Assembly (NCBI RefSeq): GCF_027942865.1
Contig: NC_134510.1
Coordinates: forward strand, 30,522,163 to 30,586,162
DNA length: 64,000 nucleotides
Direction of reading: 5' to 3'
DNA from: Odontesthes bonariensis
Lineage: Eukaryota; Chordata; Actinopteri; Atheriniformes; Atherinopsidae
Shown here in pieces: positions 1 through 12,404 of this stretch (position 1 is the stretch's first letter; each line of letters starts with the position of its first letter). The position numbers and the translations under genes are program-made. Under the pieces are notes generated by a model. The model ran no database searches and was not told the DNA's origin. It saw nothing but the letters and a program-made list of their open reading frames with translations.

Positions 1-379
1 CTGTTAAATAGTTTTTTTTTTAAATTACATTCTCTTGGCTCTTCCTAAGCTCATTTCCTTGACCTCGTTGGAAAACATCATGGGGTTAAGGAAAGGTGGT
101 AGGAAAAATTAATAAGGACTTCGGAAAAAACAACTGCACTTCAATGAGAATCTGACCGCACTGATACTAAGCTGTGTAATGGGTCATAACAGCACTGAAA
201 CTACAAATATTCAAGAAATATTCTATAAAAAGTGCTTTTGATACTTTGTCTATTGCAGTTTTGTCACATTATTATGTCAAGGTTATCTAATTTATATCAT
301 ATTACACACAATGTAGAATATTATCTCATTTTCAAGGTTCATACTTTTAAATAAAAAGGAAAGATAAATTGAAAATGTT
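1..379. other. AT-rich non-coding stretch
   Basis: No open frame with recognisable protein character and no clear repeat boundary. I see nothing to annotate here. Confidence 0.5.
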
Positions 380-560
380 TATGTTTATGTATTTAGCAGA
401 CGCTTTTATCCAAAGCGACTTACAAATGAGTATATAACATTACAGCTGACATCAAAGCTAACGATAAGCTACATAGAAGGAAACCACCAGTCAGACTCTG
501 TCAGGGGTGACAGTGTAGCGATAGAGTGCAGACATAGAGGGAGGCACAGAAAGATAAAGT
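380..560. repeat. Teleost interspersed repeat
   Basis: Contains the string TTTATCCAAAGCGACTTACA preceded by 'atttagcagacgc', which I know as a high-copy interspersed sequence in teleost genomes. The family name and the true ends cannot be fixed by eye. The short minus-strand open frame across it is repeat sequence, not a gene. Confidence 0.5.
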
Positions 561-3500
561 ATATTAGAGTTGATGCTGCTGATAATGGGTCTGAGTGGGA
601 CTCCCTCCTTGTAGTTAAATACAGTGTTTCAAAGGTTGCTGTCCTCATATCTATCCACACCAATCACATTTACTACTACTGGATGAAAAAAATTGAGTAT
701 TGCGATGAAAGTTGCGGACGCAAGGACTTTAGGACGAAATGATCTCCTTTCTTTCATAAAGAATTGTTCACTGTATACTCAACTAAAGGACATCTTAACA
801 AAGCTCCGTTTCTTGGCATTTGGAGAATTTGAACAGCTGTTATCATGGCTGTTGCTCAGATACTTCAGAGTCATTACATTCAGTTAGAAAGGTTGTTCAG
901 CCAAATAGACGATTCAGCCAGACTCTGGTCTTTGTTGTCATTTATTTTGTCCACATTTTGTTCCTGTAAGGTTTGGCTTTCTTTAATATTTTTTTTTTTT
1001 TACTTTCTAATTTTTTTGGATACCCTGCTTCAATGGTTCCTTAAGTTTGTTTTAAAATAAAGTCCATCGTGTTTTCCCTCTCTCTGGAGTGGAGTCCTCA
1101 CCACATCTACACACAACCGCTTGGGAGAGAAAGTTCTGGTCAGATGTGGGACACAGTGACTGGGTTGGTTTCTGTTACCACATCATCTACATACATTGAA
1201 CACAAGTTAACAGCTTACACCTCACTGGAGAGAACGATTACATCAAAAGCCTGGATTTTTGGTAATTCCCACTTTCAATGGAGGCAAGACACAATCAATA
1301 CTAAGGGGTTACAGTTCCACTCCATCGTCCCCTCAGCATCTTAACGTCCCACTCCAGCATCAGCCTGTCCTCAGCCAGCCTCCAGATGGAGCCCGCACCA
1401 AAGCCACCACAGAAATCCTTCAACCAGCTCTCATCATGACTGCTACTCAGTTACTTCTTCCATTCAGGTCAGGGCCTTAAATGGAAGCGTCCTGATGCCA
1501 GTCAGAAGAAAACTAAAGAAAGATGGAGAAACAGCTATTCATACTGCCCAAGTTCATGTTCTGGTTACCATGGTTTTAGACAGTATGTAAGCAAAACAAG
1601 ACCATTATCATATATAATGAAATATATTATATTATTATACATTATAATAACATACAGGGGCTCCTAGTTTATACTTTAAGGATATTTAAATCATATCTTT
1701 CTATATGTTGTAATGGAATATAAACAGTTTTTTTGCGTTGTTGTTTTTGACTTGTTCCTAAAATGTCTCATTAAATGCACTCTGTATTTTTTCACTTCAT
1801 CCTTTTTTTTTTGCTTAATCCCTCTTGTGCTCCTTTAAACAACGACTGGGTTTTGTTGAGAAACAATGAAACATAACAGCCTTGTTAAAGCAAACCTGCC
1901 TTGTTTTAATTACTTATTTTAATAACCATTGCTTATTTAATGAGTTACTGTACTTTGTTCTGTGCACTGTCTTTGTTCTCCAGATTAAAAGCACAAAGCT
2001 CCAGATCACCACCAGATGGCTCAAGAGTTCTTTTACTATTACTTTAGTGCGCTGTACCATGAGGAGGAAGCAATTTCCCCCATCTTCACTTAGCCATGTT
2101 TGTTTCTAGCATTTTATCAAACAACAATCCCCATAGATAAATACATGACTTTAATTGTTAGTAGTTAGTAGTTGATTATCATTAATTATTCTTATTCCTG
2201 TAAATCGTATATTTTCTACATTGTAAGTGTTGGATTTCAGGCCAAGGTTCTTTGGGAGTACAGGACCAATGTTTTGTCTCAAATCAGTTTATATCTGTAT
2301 ACCCTCTGTGCAAGTGATTTGTGTATTTAAATGTTTTTATTTGAGTGCATAAATATTAGTTGGGATCTACTCTCTCTAATGTCAATGATGATAATACTGT
2401 GAGATAGATTTAGTGATGGATTCTTTTATCATATTATCATGTACAGAGATGAACACATATTTATCTATCTATTTACTCATATAGCTGCTTTGAAAGATTT
2501 ATTTCAGATACCTGTGTCATCTACAGTACGTGTGTGTCCTATGTGATTGGTCCTTATTTGGTCGTGTTATTACTGATACTCACCTCTTCTGACCACTGGG
2601 GGGCGACAGCAAAGCAATCCCATCCTCAAGTGTGTTGCTTGAGGGATGTAGTACAAAATGTACAGAACACGGAGAACATTACCTCAGCAATTATATCACA
2701 TACGTGCATGTGCCACAGTGTCACATGCAGGCGTCAAAATGATCAGAGACGTTAACAACTGCAGATCACTGTCTATTTATACAGATTACCTTTTGATTAA
2801 AAAGCACACAATTTCACGGGAATCAGTTTTTGTGCAGCAGTTTCCTTTGCTGTGCCAGAGATCACAGCTGACAGTAAGATTTTGGGCAGGTGAAAGCTAA
2901 ATCTGTAACTGAAACAGCTGAGCCCCCCTTTTGTCCAAGCAGACCTTTAACCTGCTGAGGGTGAAGCGTTCTGTGGTGAGTGTAGATGGAGGGAGAAGAT
3001 AGCAGTCTCTTTAGATATGTGACCCAAATTAGATTCCCCTTGTCAACAAATCCACACGAGCAGCCAGAAATATAACCAGAGGAATGTCATTAGATCAACC
3101 AGAACGTTAACACAAATGTTACACAGGCACAAGCCGACAGCTTTAAACTAGTTTCATCTGTCATGCAGCAGCAGTTCAGTACAAGGAAACCTGCTGTCAG
3201 TGATGGGGGATTCATTCAAGTATGGGGAGCAAAGTGTGCAGTAAAAAGCCAAATTATTTCAAGCCCTGCAGTACAGTTTTATTTATGTAGTAGTACAGTA
3301 TATAAGCATTACTTACAAAATATCTTAAGTGAGCAAAAATACTTCATTATGAGCCGAATTCTTGCATTGAAGAATAACTTTTTACAAAGGACAGAAGAGC
3401 TTTTGCAGATGTGCACATTGTATCCAAAGTGAAATAACTAATTATGCAGGAAGAATTACCCTTGAAAGTAATGTTGTTAAATTATTAATAATGTGATAAT

Positions 3501-3644
3501 CGATAGAGAAGTTAAAGAAATACTTGAATGTAGTTGCTCTTCGAGGTGGAGGCAGTTTTTGTATCCTGTAACATCTCTAACAATGTACTTTATCATACAT
3601 TTTGGCCAATTCAATCTTTTTAGGTCTCTTTAAAACAGTCAAAC
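561..3644. other. Intergenic, no gene recognised
   Basis: AT-rich DNA with only short open frames. Bases 1260-1480 are Ser/Pro/Gln-rich in two frames and could be an exon fragment, but no family is recognisable and there is no clear splice context. One candidate CTCF site is listed separately. Confidence 0.4.
2593..2606 (+). promoter_or_regulatory. Candidate CTCF-type motif
   Basis: CCACTGGGGGGCGA resembles the CTCF core consensus CCASYAGRKGGC with a G-rich variation. A single motif match in 64 kb is weak evidence, and binding is not implied. Confidence 0.25.
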
Positions 3645-3965
3645 GTGTTCCATCCATCCATAATCCATCCATCCATCCAGTCTTTTTCTATATCTGCCTT
3701 GTGCTGTTTAGAGTTGAAGCGAGCAGGTGGAGCTTCCAGACATCTTTGGACAAGACGTGGGGTGCACCTGGGAGAGGTATCAGTCCATCTAAGGTCATCA
3801 CAGAGAAACATTCCCGCACATACTTTAACGGTCCACATGATCTTGTAACTTTTGACCTTGGGAAGAAACTGATGAAAACTCGTACAGGCACAGGAAGAGC
3901 AAACAAACTCAACAAGGGACCTTGTTGTTATGAGGGGGTGGTGCTAACCACTGCAACAGCTGCCA
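3645..3965 (+). repeat. Diverged teleost repeat (copy 1)
   Basis: Starts with 'tccatccat' units, then runs through 'tatctgcctt', 'gacgtggggtgcacctgg' and 'atcagtccatc' to 'gtgctaaccactgcaac'. It follows the same segment order as the better-preserved copy at 6765-7085, but is more diverged. A 177-codon plus-strand open frame crosses it by chance. Confidence 0.6.
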
Positions 3966-5364
3966 AAAGCACATTTCTCTTTACTCTTTTCTCTTTTTAC
4001 TTTCCACCAATTAGTATATCTGAGAGGTGTTTCAGTGTCATTTTATTTGAATGTTTGGAAGTTTTGAATTTCAAGAATAGCAGAGTAAAAAGCTGTAAAA
4101 TGGTACGAAAAAGCAGTGCAAGCTTTTTAAAATAGTTCCTGACTAAATGCACTCTTTAATGTTCAATACATTTATGCATTACTGTCAGAGATCCGTACAG
4201 GTGAACCCAGTGGCCATTACACATGACACGATACACCTGTGCTCGTCCTTCTTCTCAGATCCCCATCGACTGAATCTTAACATCCCCCTCGCACATGCTC
4301 ATTTCCACTCGTGTCCATGTAACGTGTTGACCCAGAAGCCTGTTGATTAAGCTCCTGTTGTGACTTGGATCAAACCATAAAAATTCCACCTCTGTGCATG
4401 TGTGTCTCTGTGTGCATGTTGAACTTTATAGAGCTGATGCATGTGTAAATGCTCACAGAATGTTCCACACCAAAATAGACGTGAATGTAAAGACAGAGGC
4501 ATGAGACTGTGAGGAGTGGATGGGCCATGTTTTGAATGGGTAAAGGGGTGCGACATGAACCCCGCTGCCCTTTGCTCTAAGCACTCTGCTGTGTCCCGTG
4601 TCAGACAAACCTGGGCTAGTGTGATATTAAATGTCAAGGCAATGATTACACAGAATATCAAATTAAAACATGTGCTTTTCTCTTTTATGCTGTCAGTGTG
4701 TTGATCGTTTCATTGATGGAGGAAGCAGATCAGCTTCTTGGCCTGAGCTAATGTAAGACAGCATGTTAGATAATTATATATATGTTAATTGTAGTAAATC
4801 TGCTTGTTGGCTTTCTTGTATGGTTGCTGGAAACTGGGGTTGCTGTTCTGACTGATTTGAAACTTTGAAATTCACATCTTATTTAATCACAGATATCTTA
4901 TTTGATAATTCAAGGTCATACATCCATTGGATGTCCAGGGAACTCATTCCTGCCAAGAAATTTGGATAAATAACAATGAATTGCAGTTTTTATAAGTTCA
5001 TTGATGAATCAAGATATCATGCTAACTGGGAGCTTAGGCTACTTTTACAGATGGGTAGAGGTTATGAGGAAAAACAACCCATTTTCCATTTTCTCTCAAT
5101 ACCAATCTGCTGGTTTTCTTTCAGCTCCAGTTAAATAGAACAGAAATCTGATTTTTGCAGTTTAATGAGTGGTTTTGTGCTTGGTTGAGCTTTTTTGTTG
5201 TTTGTTGTTTGTTTGAAGTCTGCACAATTACTAAGCTAATAAAATCTGCTAGCTGTAGTTTTACATTTTGAAAAACAATGTTTGGCTGGGCTCTATAAAG
5301 TTGATGGAACTTGGTCAAGATGTTGACCACTGTAAACCAAAACTTATCATTTTTAAAACAGAAC
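3966..5364. other. Intergenic, no gene recognised
   Basis: Low-complexity AT-rich DNA. Short open frames on both strands show no domain, conserved composition or splice context. Confidence 0.4.
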
Positions 5365-5455
5365 ATGCAAACACCACATAGAAAGGCCTAAGCTAGGATT
5401 TGAACCAGGAACCTGTTCCTGGCAACAGTAACCACCACACCATCGTCCAGCCAAT
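5365..5455 (+). repeat. 3' fragment of the same repeat (copy 3)
   Basis: 'catgcaaacaccacatagaaagg', then 'gatttgaaccaggaacc', then 'aaccaccacaccatcg' match the 3' third of the repeat at 6765-7085. Only the end of the element is present. Confidence 0.55.
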
Positions 5456-6764
5456 GTTCTAAATCATTTAATGAAAACCAGATGTGCATCTTTATCATGA
5501 ATACCATTTGACTGTGACTGACAGTAGAGCTAGCAGGCTATTGTCAGGACATTGTTTTAGAATGGTGTAAAAAAAAAAAAGAAGCTAATAAAGTTTTGCC
5601 ACACTGTTCATCTGAAACCATGGCTCATCTTCCTCATCCGCACATTCTGAAAACCTAAACAAGTTGTTCCTCCACAGAGTGGCTCCCTCAAACTACTTAT
5701 CTTCAATCTGATTAAATGCAGCAAGATTGTGTAAAACCTTTAAGTGCTTCACACTCAAAGCAAAGATTGGGGATGAGTTCAAATTTCACTCGTTTGAAGC
5801 ATTAGTTTAATATGAAAGAAAAGTTTGACAGAGTAGAATCATAGTAATATAATAAGTAATATGATAAAGTATGTGTCAGTATTTAATTAAATTTATTTAG
5901 TTTTCTAACTTCATTAATCCCTTGTGATCTCTTTGGTTAAAATGTTTTAAAAACATCACGTGCAGTTTATGCAAACGAAAAACAGCCCAAATGGAAATGT
6001 AATATGTCACATAGTTTGTTGGGAAGGTGTGTCGAGCTGCTTCAGTTTGAACAGGGATGAATTGTCCCAAACAAAAGTAGATTAAAGAGACTGTTTGGAT
6101 CATCCAGTCACCTGTAAAACTGAACACACGATTTAGAAGAATGTTTAGCAGAACCCTAAAATAGCCAAACACACAAGCACATGCAGGTTTTTGTGCGCTG
6201 TTTTTTCTATCAGTGACCTGCTGTAATTTGATTACTTGCATGTTGCATAAACTCTTTTGCTTTCATACGTTCTTCCGTGTTCCTCTCATATTTAAAGAGG
6301 CCCTGCAGACGGGTTTGTTTTAGCACAGTTGCATCCTGTCATGCCAGCGATTGTGTAACTGGAAAAAAAACAGCTCTTCTTACCATCCAAAACACACAGA
6401 GTTTCACTGTCATGTTTCCATCATCACATTGGCATCAGTCTCTGGTTTTACATAATAACTCTCAAGGTTATTAGCTGCAGCTGTTTTTTAAAACCTGGCT
6501 AAATGCAATGTTGTATTAACATGCAGCATGCACACAGACACACACAGAGTTATGACACAAGAAATAAAAGGGCACTTATCAAAGCAGTGCGCTTCTCAAA
6601 TTAGCTTTCTGATGCGCTCAGGTCGTCAAAGCACATTTTGTTCCCGCCCCTTCTTGTGAGATAGATTTCACATTTAAATGTGGGATTATTGATAGTAACA
6701 GGTCTTTTGTCAACAGAAGGCTCACTTATGAATCATTGGAGAAAACACATCACTCGCAGTCCAA
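5456..6764. other. Intergenic, no gene recognised
   Basis: Nothing beyond short A/T runs and chance open frames. The 114-codon minus-strand frame at 5897-6241 has no recognisable motif. Confidence 0.4.
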
Positions 6765-7085
6765 TCATTCATCCAACCATTTTCTATACCTGCTTGATTC
6801 AACTCAGGGTGGCAGGGGCGTCTGGAACCCATCCCAGTTGTCATTGGGCAAGAGGTGGGGTACATCGCCAGTCCATCACAGGGCTACATGGAGACAAACA
6901 AACATCTACACTCCACTCAAAGGGTCAATTTTAGAATAAACCTGACAGGGCAGTGGCAGGAAGCTGAAATACCCAGAGAGAACCCATGCAAACACAGGGA
7001 GAACAGCCAGGATTCAAACCAGGAACCCTCTTTCTGTGAGGTGATGGGGCTAACCACCACATCAGCGTGGCTTCTCGGTGGCTTC
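6765..7085 (+). repeat. Teleost interspersed repeat, best copy
   Basis: Reads 'attttctatacctgcttgat', 'gtggcaggggcgtctgg', 'cccatcccagttgtcattgg', 'cgccagtccatcacaggg', 'tggagacaaacaaaca', 'aacccatgcaaacacaggg' and 'aaccaggaacc'. I recognise this as a very abundant teleost interspersed repeat; its class name is not certain from memory. Two further copies lie at 3645 and 5365. Confidence 0.7.
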
Positions 7086-10000
7086 TCAACGGCTCCACAC
7101 AACATTACATGATGATCAATACTGTTAGATTGTACTTCTGTTTAAGATTTTTCCAGATTTCCAGAGTAGCAGTATCTCTTTTAGTACATTTTCCCAAAGG
7201 GCATATTAACAGTCCTTTTCATGATGTGTTAAGACTCTCTTACCATCCATCATAATTTAAACTCTGCACAGATTAACACCACTGTCATTCTGGGTTGTTT
7301 TTTTCAGCTACTTATATTACTCAAGTTACCAAACAGTACTCTAGAATCACTTATGGCAAGGCATTAATAAGAAGGCACATTTAGCGCCAAACCGTGCATT
7401 TTCTCAAAGACTAACTAGGTCTTTCACTTATTAACCATAAGTGGCTTTAGTGTCTATGTGAAACCAAAGGAAATATAACAAAACAGAGGGGGGTGGCAGC
7501 CACTGGACTTACCAAAGTTGAAAGAAGAGAAGAAGAACAGTCAAAGCAGATATACAGGTAAAGTGTGTAAATTGGGATGTAGACATTGTGCGCGTGTTTG
7601 ACGACAAGTAAAATACTTATTTATAGAAAATGAGCATCTTTTGTATTTTTGGTTTTCTAAAAACATAAAACGGCAACTTATTTTTCTGGTTTTGGGTTTG
7701 CCGGTCGCCATGCAGCAGAATGTCTTTCTACCTGCAGGTTTCTGCTCCTGTCAGTTTTGTTGCCTCTGTGAGATACTTTTACTGATCATTGCGTGTTTTT
7801 ACGTTGACTCTTAAAAAGCTTTGAGTGCAGCAAACTCAGAGAAAATTATGTCAATCTCAGAGTCACGTTTCCACCTATGCTGGTCGGAGCTGGAGTCAAT
7901 AAAAAGCTGCACATACAAACTACAGAGTCCTCTGAACTGGGACCGAACACTGATTTCAGCCTTTTCCTCTGAAGACAATAGGCTGGTGTCAGTGGTGTGT
8001 TTGTAGTTTCTTTTGTGGGTATAAGGGACTTTGTTGTGAGCTGCAGATATTCAGAGCTTCTCAAGTCCTGACCCCAGTGTTGTCTTTGAACACACAAAGA
8101 AAACTTCCCCCAACACACAGGCTGGACTAGTAGAGAAGGTGGATCTGTCGCCAAACATCAAAGCATGCCAGTGATTGACTGTGGAATTTCAGGTCTAAAA
8201 CGAATGATTGAATCACTCTTTCATCGGCAGGCAGACGACACTGAAACATGTCGGTGCTCGAATCACTTAATCAAAAACAGAAGATTCTCTAACTGCGTCG
8301 CTTTTGTGTTGCCTGGAAAAGTAAGATGAACAAAACAATGAAGAAATTGAATTTTACTTCTCGTGTCTGTCTCTTCTGCATTAGTTTGAATTAACTTGAA
8401 GTGGAGGGGCACCGTGAGGGGGAAATACTTCAGATGAAAAGACAAGACAAGGCAAAAAACCTTAAAATACATGCGAACTGTCTGAAGAACAGTATTACAG
8501 AAAAGCATATTGAACATGTATGAGCGTGTCTCAGGACATAATACTTTTGCCTGTTTTAAAGCAAAATCATGTAAACATTCTTTCAATTTCCCGGGCATCA
8601 AATGAATTTTGCTTGATTCTATAACTTCCATTAAGCCATAATGGCCTCTTCATGTACACTCTACCTAAACAGTGTAGTGAATATGAGATATTACTCCCTA
8701 AAGTGATTCTTTTAAATCTTATCCACGTGATTTTAGTCACACCAGAAACTTAGTTTCATGTCCTCATGCTGGAATAGTTTTCTTGTCACAAAGCAGTACT
8801 GGTATGTGGAAGGGAACATCTGGGCAACATGTTGATTGATTTTGGCTGGAGGAATCAGTGGTTACATGAGTTTACTTTACAGGTTAAGTCCGGCATCCCC
8901 ATGAAACCTGCTTGACACTGCCTGCTTTAAAACACCAGATACAATTCATGTTTTTAAATTTACCTGAGTCTGTGTGTTTATGTGTGCTTGTACAGTCACT
9001 TGGTTAAGTTATATGATTTTACAGTCACAAGATACCCTGAGGACACTGAGGACACTGAGGAGCTTCACTTCCCCCAAATCCCAACCCATTTGCTGAAATT
9101 GTATGGGCAGGATTAGTAATTTCGTTATTTTTCTGACTAACCTGTTCAAACCGGCTAAGAAGCGGTTGCATCCAGGTTTGTGCAGCTCCGCTGGAGGCAC
9201 TTCCCCAAACCCAAGCTTGTTGTTTCACTCAGTAGGAATTTGAGGATCACGGTCAAGAGGAAAACACATGTCGCACAGCGCAGAGTGTAAAACTGTGCTG
9301 AGATACACATATGATACACTCAGACATTCAGATGTCAAGCAGATATGAAGCTCAGATAGCAACACGCACACCTACTGTGTAGGTCATTGCGCCTACAAAT
9401 CATGAAAAGACTGAGCTCATGGAAGCACACAAAGTCAATGCACACAAGTAAACTTCGTGTCATGAATTTTTTTATTTAAGTTTTCTTTAGTTTTTTTTTT
9501 CAGCTGCTTTAGTGGTCATAAAAAACGGGGAGACCTAAATCTTTTCTTTATGAACAACAAAGAAACCCTGACCGGTGCACTATAAGACAACCATGAGATG
9601 AAAAACAAATGGGAGTCAGAAAAAGAATTGATGTGTGTGTGAGGAGACGTGAGCATACTCCTTGTTGTTTAGCGATTTATTTGTGATGGGGAACATTTAT
9701 GTGTCAAGTGGGAGCTTGTTTATGAGCAAAAATGACAGCTATACAGTACAGACCCATAAATCCTGTTATGTGGCAGTCACATGACCTAAGCTACTGACAA
9801 CCTCCCATGCAGTGCCCACTGCTACAGCATCAACTGTTCCTGCCATGATGAGGATCATCTGAACTACCATCTGTCATCCCCACCAATCCTGGAGCTTTGG
9901 ACTGTATATATCCACCTACTGACAGCTCTTTTGGCCAATGATCAGCCACCTTTGTTTGGAAAATAGTTCACAAGCCGGCAGAGGCCATACATTTTCAGGT

Positions 10001-12347
10001 GCTGAGTATTCTGGCGGTTGAAAGTGGTTGAAGTTGCACAGTTTACGACCAGCATCCATATGAAGCGCCACGTTTCTTTGTGATGCCTCTCGCAAAGCCG
10101 AGTCTCTCAGATATCCTTTCACACCTGTCTTCAAATGTTCCCTCCAAAATTAACCTGCTCTGGCCTGATTTGTGTCGTAAAGAGGGGATGGGGTCTTCTG
10201 CCAAGGAAAGATTAGATGCTGGGATGCAGGAGGCCGGAGGGATGACATGAGAGGATTAGAAACTAAAAGCTGTCATTCAACTCTGAATTCTCTTTATAGC
10301 AGCTTTGGGCGTGGAGCTCTGGAACAGCTACTGGTGTAACTGGAACTTTATCGGGTGCTTCATGATGCAGCAGTGATAGAAAAGGAAATAGGGAAATGGT
10401 GTTGAAAGGGGTGGTGGTAAACAGAGTGGTGCAGCTGTGCTTTGGACCAGAGCAACACGTGTGGCAACAAGATAGATATGTGTTTGATGTAAGCTAAGTT
10501 CAAAGGAATGCTTCTGAATTCACTGTGTACATTGAATACACTGTCCAGCATGCAAACCCATACACGGAAGAATGTAAGGATGCGGGTATAAGCAGCTGAC
10601 GCAGCAGCATTCGTAGTTGTGTAATTCTATCTGAACATATTGGTTTTCCTTGACTCAGCAGTTGGAAGCCTGGCGATGTAAAATTCTTGGAAAGTCTGTG
10701 ATTAACTCTGGAGCATCAACACATGTCAAAGGTTTGAACAAATTAATAAGTGGCTGTGGAAAAGACAAGTGAAGAAAAAGTAAACATTTCTTGCAAGGTT
10801 TGGATATCTCACACGTGTCCAATGCAGTGAAATCAAATAATTACTGATATAATGAGATATCGTGATAGCGACGATCAGTCATCAGTGACAACTTGCAGAA
10901 GTCCTCAAGTGTCTCAGCAACTAAGTTTTTCCTAGAAAGAATGCTACTTCATTAAGGTGCTGTACTATCAATAAGATTAAAGTGATTTATCTGGCTGTAT
11001 TCTAAAAAAGCCGGTAAGACTTTATAAATGTAACTTAACTTGAATGGGATGATATTCTTTATCATCAATAAGAAACCACATTTAAGATTGAGAAGCAGTC
11101 AGGCAAAAAAACTAAAACAGGTGCAGGAGAGGTCCATTTAAGTATATTAAGCCATCCTACAGCTTACATGACATCCTGTTTACTGCTGAAAAGTTTGCCT
11201 CGTGGCCCAAAGGCATGCCCGACCGGTGGCACATGTCAGAGTCTAACAAGCAGGGAAAGGTGATCTCACCTCTTAGAATGACAGACCTTTGGGTTTGCTA
11301 AACTCGGAACTCAGAACCACAGAGTAGGATTAAAGCAGAGAGAAAGGAGAGGAGTTTAAGGTTATCCTGCAGGAAATAAACATCAGCAACCTGAGAGAAG
11401 CACTCCACAAACTTTATCAGCAAAAGTCTGTCTGCCTTAATGAATTAAAACCAACACGAGAACCTCTTTAACAGATTAAGTGCATCCTTTTTTATAACAG
11501 AACCTTTTAGGCACAAAAAAAACCCTCTAACAACAGAGATAACTCTCAAAGGGCAACAAAGAGGGAAGTATAAAGCATTTAAAAGGCAGGGACTGAGAGT
11601 CTATAATTCCCAAACCACCGCCTATTTCCAGCTCTGGCTCCCACAGTCGATGGTATTCTCACAAGCATTCCCTACCATTACAGACAGGAAATCAGTAGAT
11701 CAGCGTCCCTGCTCTGCTCATACAGCGGCTCAGTAAAAACTGCAGCCATCAAAACCATGAGAGGCTTGAAACAACATTCTCAGGCAGTGGATTCTGATTA
11801 ACAAAGGGAGCAGTCTGCGCCCAGATCGAACGCTTTAGAAAAGGAATTATCAATGAGGAAAAGCTTTTCCACTGTCTGTCATCTAATTCATGAGAATAAC
11901 TTCAAATGTGTTGAGTTAGAGCTGAAATTTAAAGTGTTAATACATGTTGACAAAAGCAACTTCAAACTGTAATAGGTTTTTTTAAGATAGATAAAGTATA
12001 TAGTATGATGTAATCGATGATATTCAAGCTCAAACTGTCTGTTTGTAAGGCTGGTGTTGATGTTGAACCCAGATTGTCAAATGATTTCTGGTCAGATTTG
12101 TGAGAAAGCATTAAAATAGTTGTGGTTTACCAAGCCAGTGAGTTACTTACTCAAGACTTCCATTTAGGTTCTTTTCAATGACCATGAGTTGTGTTCTGAA
12201 ATATTTGAAAAAGCAAGAGAAAAAGCAGAATTGTTTTAAGATGAAAACAAAATATGGACCTTTTCAAGCCATACAAACTATCTGTTGCGCTTTTGGCTGC
12301 GCAAAACTCTGACTCTGTCTTTAACACACACACACGTACAGCACAAG
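7086..12347. other. Intergenic, no gene recognised
   Basis: About 5.3 kb without a supportable exon. A short triplication of 'gaggacact' lies at 9037-9060. Open frames up to 122 codons (8263-8631, minus) have no recognisable motif or conserved composition. Confidence 0.4.
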
Positions 12348-12404
12348 TGAACAGAGCGGTGCCAAATTCCAATCTACAATTGGAATTTGGCACCGCTCTG
12401 TTCA
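12348..12404. repeat. Perfect 26-bp inverted repeat, 5-nt loop
   Basis: The arm at 12348-12373 (starts TGAACAGAGCGGTGCC) is the exact reverse complement of 12379-12404, separated by CTACA. The fold is mismatch-free over 26 bp. It is not flanked by an obvious duplicated target site. It could be a palindromic mini-element, a template-switch mutation or a hairpin RNA; the sequence alone does not decide. Confidence 0.85.

Noticed and set aside
1069..1480. Overlapping 91- and 73-codon frames rich in Ser/Thr/Pro
   Set aside because: They looked like a possible exon, but no family, conserved motif or convincing splice sites could be identified.
3602..4135. 177-codon plus-strand open frame
   Set aside because: It runs through a known type of interspersed repeat, has no domain or splice context, and two other frames are also open over the same part.
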